NCBI GenBank assembly: GCA_964494625.1
Contig: CAZBRT010000004.1
Location: forward strand, 127,925 to 191,924
Source of the DNA: UBA2784 sp964494625
GTDB taxonomy: Bacteria > Pseudomonadota > Alphaproteobacteria > Micropepsales > Micropepsaceae
Reading direction: 5' to 3'
Length of the DNA: 64,000 bases
The notes beneath the pieces are model-generated. The model did not search any database, was not told the origin of the DNA, and worked only from the letters and a program-made list of their open reading frames with translations. The position numbers and the translations under genes are program-made. Below are positions 25,183-34,811 of the stretch, piece by piece (the stretch's first letter is position 1; the number at the start of each line of letters is the position of its first letter).

Positions 25183-27825
25183 ATGCTTGAGAAGAACTAT
25201 CATCCCCAAGGGGTGGAAGAACGGCTTTACCGCCAATGGGAAGAGTCAGGGGCTTTTGCCGCCGGCAAGCGCCAAGGCGCCGAGCCCTATGTCATCATGC
25301 TGCCCCCGCCCAATGTGACGGGTTCGCTGCATATCGGACATGCGCTGAACCACACGATCATCGACATCCTGATCCGCTATCACCGGATGCGCGGCTTCGA
25401 TGTGCTGTGGCAGCCCGGCACGGACCATGCGGGCATTGCAACGCAGCTTGTCGTCGAGCGCCAATTGCGCGACCAGCAGACCTCACGTGTGAAACTCGGG
25501 CGCGACGCCTTCATCAAGCGCGTGTGGGAGTGGAAGGCCGAAAGCGGCGGCACCATCACGCGCCAGATGCGGCGGCTTGGCGCGTCGTGCGACTGGTCAC
25601 GCGAACGCTTCACCATGGATGAAGGGCTTTCGCGCGCGGTCGTGAAGGTCTTTGTCGAGCTCCACAGAGAGGGGCTCATCTACAAGGACAAGCGGCTGGT
25701 GAACTGGGATCCGTCGCTGCAAACGGCAGTGTCGGACCTTGAAGTGGAATCGATCGAGGTGCGTGGGCACCTTTGGCACCTGCGTTATCCGCTCGCCGAT
25801 GATCCCGACACGCATATTGTCGTGGCTACCACGCGGCCCGAGACCATGCTGGGCGATACGGCCGTGGCGGTTCATCCCGACGATACGCGCTACAAGGCGC
25901 TGGTCGGCAAGCAGGTGAGGCTGCCGCTTTCAGGGCGGCTCATCCCCATCATTGCGGATGAATATTCCGACCCGGAAAAGGGCTCGGGTGCGGTGAAGAT
26001 CACCCCGGCCCACGACTTCAACGACTTTGAAGTCGGCAAGCGGCACGGGCTTGAACCCATCAGCATCCTTGATGTGACCGGCAGGCTGAACGCCCAGGTG
26101 CCTGAAGCCTATCGCGGCATGGACCGCTTTGACGCGCGCAAGCGCGTCGTTGCCGATCTTGATGCACTTGGTCTGCTCGAGAAAGTGGAAGACATCACCC
26201 ACGCCGTGCCGCACGACGAAAAGTCGAAGACGGTGGTGCTGGAGCCGATGCTGACCGAGCAGTGGTATTGCAATGTCGCGCCGCTCGCTGAAAAGGCGAT
26301 GGCTATGGTGCGCAAGGGCGAAACCAAATTCGTGCCCGATAACTGGGAGCGCGTGTTTTTCCAGTGGCTGGAAAACATCCAGCCGTGGTGCATCTCGCGC
26401 CAACTGTGGTGGGGCCACCAGATTCCCGCCTGGTACGACAAGGACGGAAAGGTCTATGTCGCCGAAACGGAGGCAGAAGCCAGGGCGCAGGCAGGCCCAG
26501 GCGTGACACTCACGCGCGATCCCGACGTGCTGGACACATGGTTCTCGTCGGCGCTGTGGCCCTATTCGACGCTTGGCTGGCCCGAGAAAACGCAGGACAT
26601 GGCGCGCTATTATCCCGGCGCCGTGCTGGTCACGATGTATGACATCATCTTCTTCTGGGTTGCCCGCATGATGATGACGGGCACGCATTTTCTTGGCCAT
26701 TCACCGTTCCACACCGTGCTGCTGCATGCGCGCGTGGTGGACGAGAAGGGCCAGAAAATGTCGAAGACCAAGGGGAATGTGGTTGATCCCCTGACGCTCA
26801 TCGACGAATTCGGCGCCGATGCGCTGCGCTTCTCGCTGGCGGTTGCCGCTGCACCGGGGCGCGATCTGCGCGCGGGCCGCGGGCGCGTGGAGCCCTATCG
26901 CAATTTCTGCACCAAGATATGGAATGCCGCGCGCTTCTGCGAGATGAACGAGTGCGAGGGCAGGGCCGATTTTGATCCGTCTGCCGTGCGCGAGACGCTC
27001 AATCGCTGGATCATCAGCGAACTCGTGAAAACCGAGGAACTGGTGCGGCTGGGCATCGAGGCCTATCGCTTCAACGATGCGGCGTCCGCGCTCTACCAAT
27101 TCGTGTGGAACGTCTATTGCGACTGGTTCCTGGAATTCTCCAAGCCTGTCTTTGGCGGTGCGGAAAGTCCTGCGAAGACCGAAACGCGCGAGACCGCGGC
27201 ATGGGTGCTTGACCAGATTTTGCTGCTGCTTCACCCCTTCATGCCCTTCATCACGGAAGAGCTTTGGGCGCGGGTGGCCGAGCATGGTCTTGCGCGCAAG
27301 TCGCCGCTCATCCTTGCCGACTGGCCGCATTACCCCCATGACCTGATCGACAAAAAGGCGTCGGATGAAGTGAACCTGATCGTCGAGATCATTTCCGAGA
27401 TGCGTTCGGTGCGCTCGGAAATGAATGTGCCGCCGTCGTCCAAGGCGGCGTTGCTGGTGAAAGACGGCGATATCAAGTTGATGGCGATGCTGGAGCGTTA
27501 TGGCGAAGCGTTTGAGCGCATGGGCCGGGCGCTGACCATTTCGCCGGTTGCCGCATTCGACAAGGGCGTGGCGCAGTTCGTGGCGGGCGGCCAGAGCTTT
27601 GGCGTCTCGCTGACGGGCCTCATCGACGTCGAGAAGGAAGGCGCGCGGCTCAAGAAGGAAATCGCGCGGCTCGACGCCGATATCACCAAGGCCGACGCCA
27701 AGCTGAACAATGCCGACTTTGTGGCGCGTGCTCCCGAACAAGTCATTGTCGAGCAGCGCGACCGGCGCGACGAAGCGGTAGCGCGGCGCGACAAGCTTTC
27801 GCAGGCGCTAACGGCGATTAGTTAG
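25183..27825 (+). CDS. valS: Valyl-tRNA synthetase
   Basis: The 880-residue class I synthetase has HIGH at residues 50-53 ('PPPNVTGSLHIGHAL') and KMSKT at 525-529. The editing domain lies between them ('TTRPETMLGDTAVAVHP'), the anticodon-binding domain follows, and a C-terminal coiled coil ('EKEGARLKKEIARLDADITK') ends the protein. All parts are full length. The last bases of the gene (27785-27825) are repeated at 30684-30724, on the far side of the TIR gene; the copy in the present gene reads 'DKLSQALTAIS' and the distal one 'DKLSQALAAIS', so the 3' end has probably been swapped during an insertion. Confidence 0.95.
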   Translation: MLEKNYHPQGVEERLYRQWEESGAFAAGKRQGAEPYVIMLPPPNVTGSLHIGHALNHTIIDILIRYHRMRGFDVLWQPGTDHAGIATQLVVERQLRDQQTSRVKLGRDAFIKRVWEWKAESGGTITRQMRRLGASCDWSRERFTMDEGLSRAVVKVFVELHREGLIYKDKRLVNWDPSLQTAVSDLEVESIEVRGHLWHLRYPLADDPDTHIVVATTRPETMLGDTAVAVHPDDTRYKALVGKQVRLPLSGRLIPIIADEYSDPEKGSGAVKITPAHDFNDFEVGKRHGLEPISILDVTGRLNAQVPEAYRGMDRFDARKRVVADLDALGLLEKVEDITHAVPHDEKSKTVVLEPMLTEQWYCNVAPLAEKAMAMVRKGETKFVPDNWERVFFQWLENIQPWCISRQLWWGHQIPAWYDKDGKVYVAETEAEARAQAGPGVTLTRDPDVLDTWFSSALWPYSTLGWPEKTQDMARYYPGAVLVTMYDIIFFWVARMMMTGTHFLGHSPFHTVLLHARVVDEKGQKMSKTKGNVVDPLTLIDEFGADALRFSLAVAAAPGRDLRAGRGRVEPYRNFCTKIWNAARFCEMNECEGRADFDPSAVRETLNRWIISELVKTEELVRLGIEAYRFNDAASALYQFVWNVYCDWFLEFSKPVFGGAESPAKTETRETAAWVLDQILLLLHPFMPFITEELWARVAEHGLARKSPLILADWPHYPHDLIDKKASDEVNLIVEIISEMRSVRSEMNVPPSSKAALLVKDGDIKLMAMLERYGEAFERMGRALTISPVAAFDKGVAQFVAGGQSFGVSLTGLIDVEKEGARLKKEIARLDADITKADAKLNNADFVARAPEQVIVEQRDRRDEAVARRDKLSQALTAIS
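27785..27809 (+). repeat. Left copy of valS 3'-end direct repeat (att-like)
   Basis: These 25 bases inside the end of valS are identical to 30684-30708. Beyond them the next 16 bases differ only by transitions, in a pattern that is mostly synonymous apart from one Thr/Ala change, and both copies reach a stop codon (TAG here, TAA at the far copy). The pair brackets the TIR gene. Confidence 0.85.
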
Positions 27826-27932
27826 CGCCAAAGTGTGCTGTGTGAGCGGCCCCGTTTTCCCGCCTGCCTGTCATTTTTCGAGAGTATCGAATAATCTCGT
27901 TTAGCGGCGTACCTGGCGGATGTTGGGGTATC

Positions 27933-30671
27933 ATGGCAATTGAAAAGAGAAACCGGGCATTTCTGAGTTACAGCCGGTCTGACAACAGGATCGCTGACTG
28001 GCTCCACGCCTCACTCGACAGATACCGCACTCCACGCGCACTTATCGGCCTTGAAGGTGACTTTGGCCCGGTCCCCGGCGAGTTGCATCCAATATTCCGT
28101 GACCGAACAGATTTGTCCGGGGGCGGAAGTCTGGATGCACGAATTGAAACTGCGTTGCGTCACAGCGATGCACTGGTTGTCCTATGCACCCCAAATGCGG
28201 CGAAGAGCAAGTGGGTCAACCGAGAGGTCGAAGTTTTTCTGGAGCAACAACCTCTGGGAAAGGTCTTTCCGGTTATTGCGGATGGAGAGCCAGACAGCGA
28301 AAATCCGGAAACGGAGTGCTTTCCCCCTGCATTGAAGGGCAAGGGTGTTCTTGCGGCAGACGTTCGACAACGCCGCCTCAAAGATGGCCGGATCATTGGC
28401 GATGGCCGCGATCTTGGGCGCCTCAAGCTCGTCGCAGGACTGCTTGGCCTGCCGCTCGACATGCTAATTCAGCGAGAACGCAGGCGGCAAAACAGAATGC
28501 TCGCACTGTCGGCGTCGGCTAGCGTGATATTCTTTCTTGTTGCTGCAACTGCCGTTTGGTTCGGGAATATTGCCAGCGAGCGTGCTGATGCACTCCTGGA
28601 GGCACGTGACGCGGTACTTCTCCGCGAAAGCGCTCTTGTTGCGGAGAAAGCTTCCAGTCTGGCAAAGGCGGGACACGCCGGACAAGCGGCGCGAGCACTC
28701 CTTTCAGTTTTGCCAACCAACGACTCACCGGCCAGCCGCCCCGTTTCTCCCGAAGCGGTTGCAGTCTTGGCGTCAATTTCGACTTTGCAAGAATCCAGTC
28801 TCAACTTGACGCGTCCAGACAGCTGGAAATCCGACATTTTGTTCGGAGCGTCACAAACTTCGGCTCTGGTTTCTTCTGCCATCGAGAGCGGGGCTAATGT
28901 ATCCGAAATCGTGAATTTGGTGGATGGCTCGCGGATCCCGATTCACTATGCATTCCGCAGTTCGCCGTCGGGTGCGATCTTTCTAGACTTTGATGGATCG
29001 CGCGGTGTTGCGGTCTTCGGTGGTGGTGATGACGAGGGCGTTCCGGTCTTCCTGCAGAACCAGTCTGGATTTGCAGAGCTCTCAGGCTATCTTGCAAATG
29101 TTGACGCTGGAGCCACTGTGGCTCACGATGGTCCGGGGGCAGCCATCATTCGCCAGTACAGCGAGTTCTGGTTGCTCTCGAAATCGGATGGGACCATCCG
29201 GCGACTTGCTTTCCGGCAAGAGGAGCTGCTTGCCGCACATGCTGAAACTGGCCAGCTGCTCCTGCGTGCCGAAGGCGGGGTCATGCTTGTTGGCGGAAAT
29301 GGCGAAGAAAGGTCAATCTCCTTCGACGATGCGACGGCCGCTGCTTTTTCACCTTCCGGCAACAAGGTGTCGCTTGCTTCGAGCTCCGGTTTCTTGATTG
29401 CTGAAAGTGACGCCATTACCCGGGTGTTCAACCATGCTGGGCAAAGTGACTACCGATGCGCTGAGCCAACAGAGGTAGTGTTCGCAAGCGAAACCGAACT
29501 CGTCCTTCTCAGCGGAAGTTCAGCTTGCAGATTTTCCACGAGCGATGGCTCTCTGATGAACCTGACTACGCTGCAGGGACCCGCCAACGCACTCTCACCC
29601 GATGGCGAGTGGGCCATTTCAGGCGGCAGGCTGTTCCGCACACGGACCGTTATGTTGCCTGATGTGTATGCAACAGGCCTCGACTACGCACACCTGCCGG
29701 ATTGCACGGGTCAAATCGCAGCCGGAAGCCCTCTTGAGTTTACACATTGCCGCGACAACGAGGCAATCGCAGAGGGCAACAGAGTAGCGATAGCCGAGAT
29801 TGCGGTTGACCGTATACTTGAGGGCGTCATTTCACCATCTGGCCAATACATCGCAGCCGCGGCAGGAGAGGGCTATGTTGTAATCGACCTGGTAGCCATG
29901 TTTGTGGCATGCAAAACCCCTTCGGAAATCAGGTTCATATTTGACGATGGACCCTATGTGTTGTTTGGAGATGGGCAGAAATTTGGATTCGGCCTGTGCC
30001 AACCTGATGTTGCGCTCGCAAGTGATCTCCAATTTGATCAAGGCGCTTCGCGCCAGAGCGGTGTTCGCGGCGGTCCCACCTTCGCTGCGTTGTCACTCGA
30101 CGAATTGAGATTGCTCACATCCGGCGCCGAAGAGAGCGCGAAGATATGGGACTTAGGAACCGCCCGCCTGATATGGGAACAAGCCGATCTGCCGGGCCCC
30201 GTTTCTGGATTCACGGACGGCGGAAACTTTCTCCGCTTCGCTGGCCGGCGCGAACTGCAATTGGCACACTTCCCGCCGACACTTCAATTGCTGACGGAGC
30301 AGTCGAGTTACGCACCGCCACCGCGTTACCATGACGCCATCACGCCAAGCCCTCCGAGTCTTTTTCGACCCCCTCGGCGCGACGTGCCAACCGCCCAATG
30401 TGCGGAAACAAGGGAATTTTTCATAACACGCAGAGAAGTTGGAGATAGAACATTGCCTCCGCACTCGGTTGTGCAGGTAGTGATAACTTGCTCGGGTTTG
30501 ACCGAGGCAATCGAGAATGTTTTCGGCGGCGATGTACTGGAGGGTGACCTTTTGGTAATGCGGGCCGAGAGCTTTGGCATCGAAGAGCTAACCCAACGCT
30601 ATTCTTGGCTGACGCAAGAGCAAATCTCGCGCCTGCGCTATGCTGTCGGTGCGTCGGACGAGGTGCCTTAG
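27933..30671 (+). CDS. TIR-domain membrane protein with C-terminal propeller-like region
   Basis: The 912-residue protein has an N-terminal TIR_2 domain (about 6-180): 'RAFLSYSRSDNRIADWLHAS', then 'FRDRTDLSGGGSLDARIETAL', then 'SKWVNREVEVF' where W94 and E98 match the WxxxE of catalytically active NAD-cleaving TIR domains. A basic stretch RERRRQNR precedes one transmembrane helix (about 188-210). The remaining ~700 residues contain repeated beta-rich units such as 'LDEDGS'-like turns, 'AAFSPSGNKVSLASSSG' and 'TSGAEESAKIWDLG', as in degenerate WD40 propellers. Codon use is visibly more AT-rich than in valS. It is the only gene between the duplicated valS ends. Defence or stress signalling by NAD depletion is possible but unproven. 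Confidence 0.82.
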   Translation: MAIEKRNRAFLSYSRSDNRIADWLHASLDRYRTPRALIGLEGDFGPVPGELHPIFRDRTDLSGGGSLDARIETALRHSDALVVLCTPNAAKSKWVNREVEVFLEQQPLGKVFPVIADGEPDSENPETECFPPALKGKGVLAADVRQRRLKDGRIIGDGRDLGRLKLVAGLLGLPLDMLIQRERRRQNRMLALSASASVIFFLVAATAVWFGNIASERADALLEARDAVLLRESALVAEKASSLAKAGHAGQAARALLSVLPTNDSPASRPVSPEAVAVLASISTLQESSLNLTRPDSWKSDILFGASQTSALVSSAIESGANVSEIVNLVDGSRIPIHYAFRSSPSGAIFLDFDGSRGVAVFGGGDDEGVPVFLQNQSGFAELSGYLANVDAGATVAHDGPGAAIIRQYSEFWLLSKSDGTIRRLAFRQEELLAAHAETGQLLLRAEGGVMLVGGNGEERSISFDDATAAAFSPSGNKVSLASSSGFLIAESDAITRVFNHAGQSDYRCAEPTEVVFASETELVLLSGSSACRFSTSDGSLMNLTTLQGPANALSPDGEWAISGGRLFRTRTVMLPDVYATGLDYAHLPDCTGQIAAGSPLEFTHCRDNEAIAEGNRVAIAEIAVDRILEGVISPSGQYIAAAAGEGYVVIDLVAMFVACKTPSEIRFIFDDGPYVLFGDGQKFGFGLCQPDVALASDLQFDQGASRQSGVRGGPTFAALSLDELRLLTSGAEESAKIWDLGTARLIWEQADLPGPVSGFTDGGNFLRFAGRRELQLAHFPPTLQLLTEQSSYAPPPRYHDAITPSPPSLFRPPRRDVPTAQCAETREFFITRREVGDRTLPPHSVVQVVITCSGLTEAIENVFGGDVLEGDLLVMRAESFGIEELTQRYSWLTQEQISRLRYAVGASDEVP

Positions 30672-30683
30672 CCAATCCGACCG

Positions 30684-30724
30684 GGCGCGACAAGCTTTCG
30701 CAGGCGCTGGCGGCAATCAGCTAA
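30684..30724 (+). repeat. Right copy of valS 3' end (remnant)
   Basis: A stretch in valS frame encodes RDKLSQALAAIS and a TAA stop, matching the end of the intact gene; the first 25 bases are identical. Upstream of it (30672-30683) the sequence is unrelated to valS. The Ala/Thr difference and the different stop codon suggest that this is the original host 3' end, displaced when the TIR segment brought in a replacement end. It is not expressed as a gene. Confidence 0.85.
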
Positions 30725-30743
30725 CCCACGGTCACTGCCGGAT

Positions 30744-31550
30744 TCAGCCCGCAGATACGCCTGCAATCCATGGCGCAGTCTGATGCCACCATTCGGTATC
30801 CCACAGCGCATGGACCACAAGTGAGGTAGGCACGACGATGGCAAGCCAGACCAGATAGGCCTTGTGCACTTTACGCGTGCGCACAACATCCCAGATGAAC
30901 ATCGGTGCCAGTGCGACCAGCGGGTAAAGATCAGTTGTCAGCGGACCTTCGGGCAATGTTGAGGGCAGCCACGTCATCCGGTCGAATGCGGCGGGCAAGG
31001 CCAGCGCCACGGCCAGGAACATCATCCGCTTGTGCATCCCGGGATCACGCCGCCGCGCAGCAAGCGCGATGCCGATGAAAATCGGGAAGAGAATGCCGAC
31101 CCGTATCTGGAGGAGCATGATGTTGTCGAACTCGTGCAACCCTTGCCGGATAAGGGGTTGAACCTCTGCCGGTGCAGCCTGAATCGCCTCCCAGACGCCC
31201 TGATAGATTGTCGGCACCAGAAACAGCCCGACGACAACCAGCGCTGGCGCCAGCACCATGCCGACAAGGCCCAGTCTCTGGTGGCCCGCCTGCCGCCCCG
31301 TGGCAACCAGGAACGATTGGACGAAAAGCAGCAGCAGAAACGAGCCCATCAGCGCTGCATGAAGGTGCATCTCGACGGGAAAGGGTGGCCGTTCGCCTGC
31401 CTCGACTGCTGCGATCTTTGCCAAAGAGGCAGGAACGAACCCGGTCAGCACGATGGCGATGAACAATGCCGCCGTGATCACGAATATCCAGCGGTCCAAC
31501 AAATGTGCAAGTGGCGCGGCGTGATCCGCCCGCGCGGCAAAGTCGGTCAT
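30744..31550 (-). CDS. Seven-helix membrane protein, unknown function
   Basis: ATG 31550, behind GGGGGAAG, gives 268 residues; the in-frame TTG-type extension to 31568 is less likely. Hydrophobic segments occur at about 20-45, 65-95, 100-120, 155-175, 190-205, 215-235 and 240-260. Histidines lie near the second helix ('VEMHLHAALMGSF' and 'GRQAGHQRLGLVG'), reminiscent of cytochrome b561-like or DUF2306-type membrane proteins with heme or quinone ligands, but no family is firmly recognised. It is immediately downstream of the duplicated valS end, on the opposite strand, and is divergent from the GFA gene. Confidence 0.65.
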   Translation of the reverse strand: MTDFAARADHAAPLAHLLDRWIFVITAALFIAIVLTGFVPASLAKIAAVEAGERPPFPVEMHLHAALMGSFLLLLFVQSFLVATGRQAGHQRLGLVGMVLAPALVVVGLFLVPTIYQGVWEAIQAAPAEVQPLIRQGLHEFDNIMLLQIRVGILFPIFIGIALAARRRDPGMHKRMMFLAVALALPAAFDRMTWLPSTLPEGPLTTDLYPLVALAPMFIWDVVRTRKVHKAYLVWLAIVVPTSLVVHALWDTEWWHQTAPWIAGVSAG

Positions 31551-31685
31551 GGTGCTTCCCCCCAACAAGCGGCAAACCTATCACCCGAGGCTGGCCATGC
31601 AAGCCGGCGCGGGCAAACAAGCGTGACCGCACCGCCTTTCCGCGCTAAGGTTGCACTTTCGCGGGGGACTCTGAGGGAACCGGAC

Positions 31686-32108
31686 ATGGCGCATGAAGGT
31701 GCATGTTTCTGCGGCGCAGTGACCATCAAGACCACCGGCGAGCCGGAAGGCATGGGGTATTGCCATTGCCGTTCGTGCCGGTCCTGGTCCGGCGGGCCTG
31801 TGAACGCCTTCACCCTGTGGAAGCCAGCAAGCGTGCAAATCACGTCAGGCGCGCAGCATGTTGCCACCTACAACAAGACGCCGGTCAGTGACCGCAAGTA
31901 CTGCAACAAGTGCGGCGGACATCTGATGACGAACCATCCATCGCTGGGGGTCGTCGATGTTTTCGCAGCCACTTTGCCGACGCTCGATTTCAAGCCGGCC
32001 CTGCACATCAACTACGCGGAAACAGTCTTGCCGATGAAAGACGGATTGCCGAAGTTCAAGGACTTCCCGGGTGCCTTCGGCGGCTCTGACGAACAGGTTG
32101 CCGAGTGA
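31686..32108 (+). CDS. GFA/CENP-V domain zinc protein
   Basis: The 140-residue protein has cysteine pairs placed as in the glutathione-dependent formaldehyde-activating (GFA) fold: 'GACFCGAV' near the start, 'YCHCRSCRSWSG' around 28-40, and 'KYCNKCGGHL' around 75-85. GFA-fold proteins bind two zinc ions; many act on glutathione adducts, but members without formaldehyde activity are common. I cannot assign a substrate. It stands alone, 123 bases before ilvD. Confidence 0.8.
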   Translation: MAHEGACFCGAVTIKTTGEPEGMGYCHCRSCRSWSGGPVNAFTLWKPASVQITSGAQHVATYNKTPVSDRKYCNKCGGHLMTNHPSLGVVDVFAATLPTLDFKPALHINYAETVLPMKDGLPKFKDFPGAFGGSDEQVAE

Positions 32109-32231
32109 CGTTACTGTGTGGTGCGCCGGGCGCTTGTCGCCATCTTGAACCAATCAGCTAGCGCAAGGGGCGGGGATTGTGCTGCTATCAGGCGGTGATC
32201 CTCCCCCTTTTGCTGCTGATGCCAAGAGCCC

Positions 32232-33956
32232 ATGACACGCTTCGACAAATCGAAACTGCCTTCCCGCCACGCCACAGTCGGGCCTGCGCGTGCACCGCAT
32301 CGCGCCTTCTACTACGCGATGGGGCTCAAAGCAGAGGACATCGAAAAGCCGTTCGTCGGCGTTGTCTCGTGCTGGAATGAGGCGGCCCCTTGCAACATCT
32401 CGTTGATGCGCCAGGCGCAGGCAGCCAAGGCAGGGGTGAGTGCGGCAGGCGGCACGCCGCGCGAGTTCTGCACCATCACCGTGACTGACGGTATCGCGAT
32501 GGGTCACGAAGGCATGAAGTCGTCGCTTGTCTCGCGCGAGGTGATTGCCGACAGCTGCGAGCTCACCATGCGTGGCCATTGCTATGACGCAATGGTCGGG
32601 ATTGCGGGTTGCGACAAGTCGCTGCCCGGCCTGATGATGGCAATGCTTCGGCTCAACGTGCCTTCCGTTTTCATGTATGGCGGGTCAATCAAGCCGGGCT
32701 GTGTCAAAGGCAAGGATGTCACCATTCTCGACGTGTTCGAGGGGGTGGGCGAGCATCGCGCGGGAAAGCTTTCGGACGGCGAACTGCACGAGCTGGAAAC
32801 CCATGCTTGTCCCGGTGCCGGTGCATGCGGTGGCCAGTTCACCGCCAACACGATGGCGTGTGTGTCGGAGGCGATCGGCTTTTCACTTCCCTATGCCAGC
32901 GGCGCGCCAGCCGAAATGCTCGCGCGTGATGATTTTGCCCGCCAGTCGGGCGAAGCCGTGATGGAGCTGATTGCGCGCAACATCCGCCCGCGCGACATCT
33001 GTACGCGCAAGGCGTTCGAGAATGCGGCGGCCGTGGTTGCAGCGACCGGCGGCTCCACCAATGCGGCACTGCATCTACCCGCCATGGCGCATGAGTGCGG
33101 AATCTCTTTTGACCTGTTTGATGTGGCCGAAATCTTCCGGCGCACGCCCTATCTCGCCGATCTCAAGCCCGGCGGCCGCTTTGTCGCCAAGGACATGTTC
33201 GAGGCGGGCGGCGTGCCGATGTTGCTCAAGCTGCTCCTCGATGGCGGTTTTCTTCATGGCGATTGCATGACCGTGACCGGCAAGACGATGGCCGAAAATC
33301 TTGCGGGCGTTGTCTTCAACCCGAAGCAGGAAGTGGTGCGGCCATTGTCAAACCCCTTGTCGCCGGAAGGCGGCGTGGTCGGCCTCAAAGGCACGCTCGC
33401 ACCCCAGGGCGGCATCGTGAAAGTGGCGGGCATGAAGCGATTGCAGTTCCGCGGACCCGCGCGCTGCTTTGACTGCGAGGAAGATGCCTTTGCCGCAGTG
33501 GACGCAGGCCAGATCAAGGCGGGCGATGTCATCGTCATCCGCTACGAGGGGCCAAAGGGCGGACCGGGGATGCGCGAGATGCTCTCCACCACTTCGGCCA
33601 TCTATGGTCAGGGATTGGGCGAGAGCGTTGCGCTCATTACCGATGGCCGCTTCTCGGGTGCTACGCGTGGCTTCTGCATCGGTCATGTGGGGCCAGAGGC
33701 GCAAGCGGGTGGTCCCATCGCGCTGGTCAAGGATGGCGACATGATCGCCATTGATGCGGAGAAGGGCACGCTCGACCTTGAAGTATCCAAAGATGAACTC
33801 GCGCGCCGTCATACGGCGTGGAAACCGCGCAAGCACATGTACACGTCAGGCACGTTGTGGAAATACGCGCAACTCGTTGGCGATGCCCGCCACGGCGCGG
33901 TCACGCATGGCGGCGCACGCGCAGAATCCCATGTCTATGCGGATATTGAGGGGTGA
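32232..33956 (+). CDS. ilvD: Dihydroxy-acid dehydratase
   Basis: The 574-residue enzyme of the IlvD/EDD family catalyses the third step of valine and isoleucine synthesis. Conserved cysteines for the Fe-S cluster are C54 ('NEAAPCN'), C127 ('IAGCDKSLPG') and C199 ('CPGAGACGG'). 'TDGRFSGATRGFCIGHVGPEA' near the C-terminus is the second family signature. The length and 'PSRHATVGPARAPHRAFYYA' start agree with a [2Fe-2S] IlvD; a sugar-acid dehydratase is the main alternative and is less likely given these signatures. The gene lies alone between the GFA gene and convergent xthA. Confidence 0.88.
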   Translation: MTRFDKSKLPSRHATVGPARAPHRAFYYAMGLKAEDIEKPFVGVVSCWNEAAPCNISLMRQAQAAKAGVSAAGGTPREFCTITVTDGIAMGHEGMKSSLVSREVIADSCELTMRGHCYDAMVGIAGCDKSLPGLMMAMLRLNVPSVFMYGGSIKPGCVKGKDVTILDVFEGVGEHRAGKLSDGELHELETHACPGAGACGGQFTANTMACVSEAIGFSLPYASGAPAEMLARDDFARQSGEAVMELIARNIRPRDICTRKAFENAAAVVAATGGSTNAALHLPAMAHECGISFDLFDVAEIFRRTPYLADLKPGGRFVAKDMFEAGGVPMLLKLLLDGGFLHGDCMTVTGKTMAENLAGVVFNPKQEVVRPLSNPLSPEGGVVGLKGTLAPQGGIVKVAGMKRLQFRGPARCFDCEEDAFAAVDAGQIKAGDVIVIRYEGPKGGPGMREMLSTTSAIYGQGLGESVALITDGRFSGATRGFCIGHVGPEAQAGGPIALVKDGDMIAIDAEKGTLDLEVSKDELARRHTAWKPRKHMYTSGTLWKYAQLVGDARHGAVTHGGARAESHVYADIEG

Positions 33957-34025
33957 ACTTCGATTGACGGCTGTTCCGTCCCTCGCCCCGCGCTTCAAGC
34001 TGGGAGAGCGAAAATAGTTGGTGTG

Positions 34026-34811
34026 TTAGCTTGCAAACTCCGCCCATACCGGCACGTGATCTGACGGCTTGTCGAGATCGCGCACATGCTTGTCGATGCC
34101 GGCTGCTTCAAGACGGTCGGCGGCGAGCGGCGAGAGCATCAGATGGTCGATGCGCAGGCCGTTGTTCTTCGGCCAGGCACCCGCCTGATAATCCCAGAAC
34201 GTGTAAATTTCCTTGGCGCTGGTGCAGGCACGCACGGCGTCCGTCAGCCCCAGCGCGCGATAGCGACGGAAGAAGTCACGCACTTCGCTGCGGAACAGCG
34301 CGTCATCCTTCCAGGCTTTCGGAGCGTGGCAGTCGATCTCCTCGGGCATGATGTTGTAATCGCCCATCACCACCAGCGGCATGTCGGGCGATTTCAATTC
34401 GCCCTCGACCCACGCATAGAGCGCCTCAAGCCAGCGCTGCTTGTATTCCCATTTTTCGCCGGGGACGGGATTGCCGTTGGGCACATAGAGATTGGCGACA
34501 TGAAAGGGCGCGCCTCCCTTGGGAAAGATGCGCGCCGCGATGAAGCGCGATTGCTCGTCGGCAAAGCCGGGCAGCCCGCGCGTCACATCCTCCATCGGAT
34601 GTCTTGAGAGGAGGGCGACGCCGTTATAGGTCTTTTGCCCGAACACTTCGCAGCGATAGCCCAGCGCCTCGATCTCAGGGCGCGGGAAGGCATCATCGAC
34701 GCATTTGATTTCCTGCAGGCCCGCCACATCGGGCGCGCGCGCTTTCAGCCAACCGGTGACGGCGGGCAGATGGGCCTTGATCGAGTTCACGTTGTAAGTG
34801 GCGATGCGCAT
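34026..34811 (-). CDS. xthA: Exodeoxyribonuclease III
   Basis: The 261-residue protein of the EEP nuclease family starts 'MRIATYNVNSIKAHL' and has the catalytic glutamate in 'LQEIKCVD', 'YVPNGNPVPGEKWEYKQRW', 'VVMGDYNIMPEEIDCH' with the metal-binding aspartate and asparagine, and 'SDHVPVWAEF' with the general-base histidine. It repairs abasic sites and degrades 3' ends of DNA. Its first codons overlap the end of an unrelated low-GC gene by 25 bases, which may couple their translation. Confidence 0.92.
   Translation of the reverse strand: MRIATYNVNSIKAHLPAVTGWLKARAPDVAGLQEIKCVDDAFPRPEIEALGYRCEVFGQKTYNGVALLSRHPMEDVTRGLPGFADEQSRFIAARIFPKGGAPFHVANLYVPNGNPVPGEKWEYKQRWLEALYAWVEGELKSPDMPLVVMGDYNIMPEEIDCHAPKAWKDDALFRSEVRDFFRRYRALGLTDAVRACTSAKEIYTFWDYQAGAWPKNNGLRIDHLMLSPLAADRLEAAGIDKHVRDLDKPSDHVPVWAEFAS

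Noticed and set aside
32198..32210. TGATCC upstream of ilvD as an ECF promoter
   Set aside because: No CGTA at the spacing seen in front of the chrR-like and photolyase genes.
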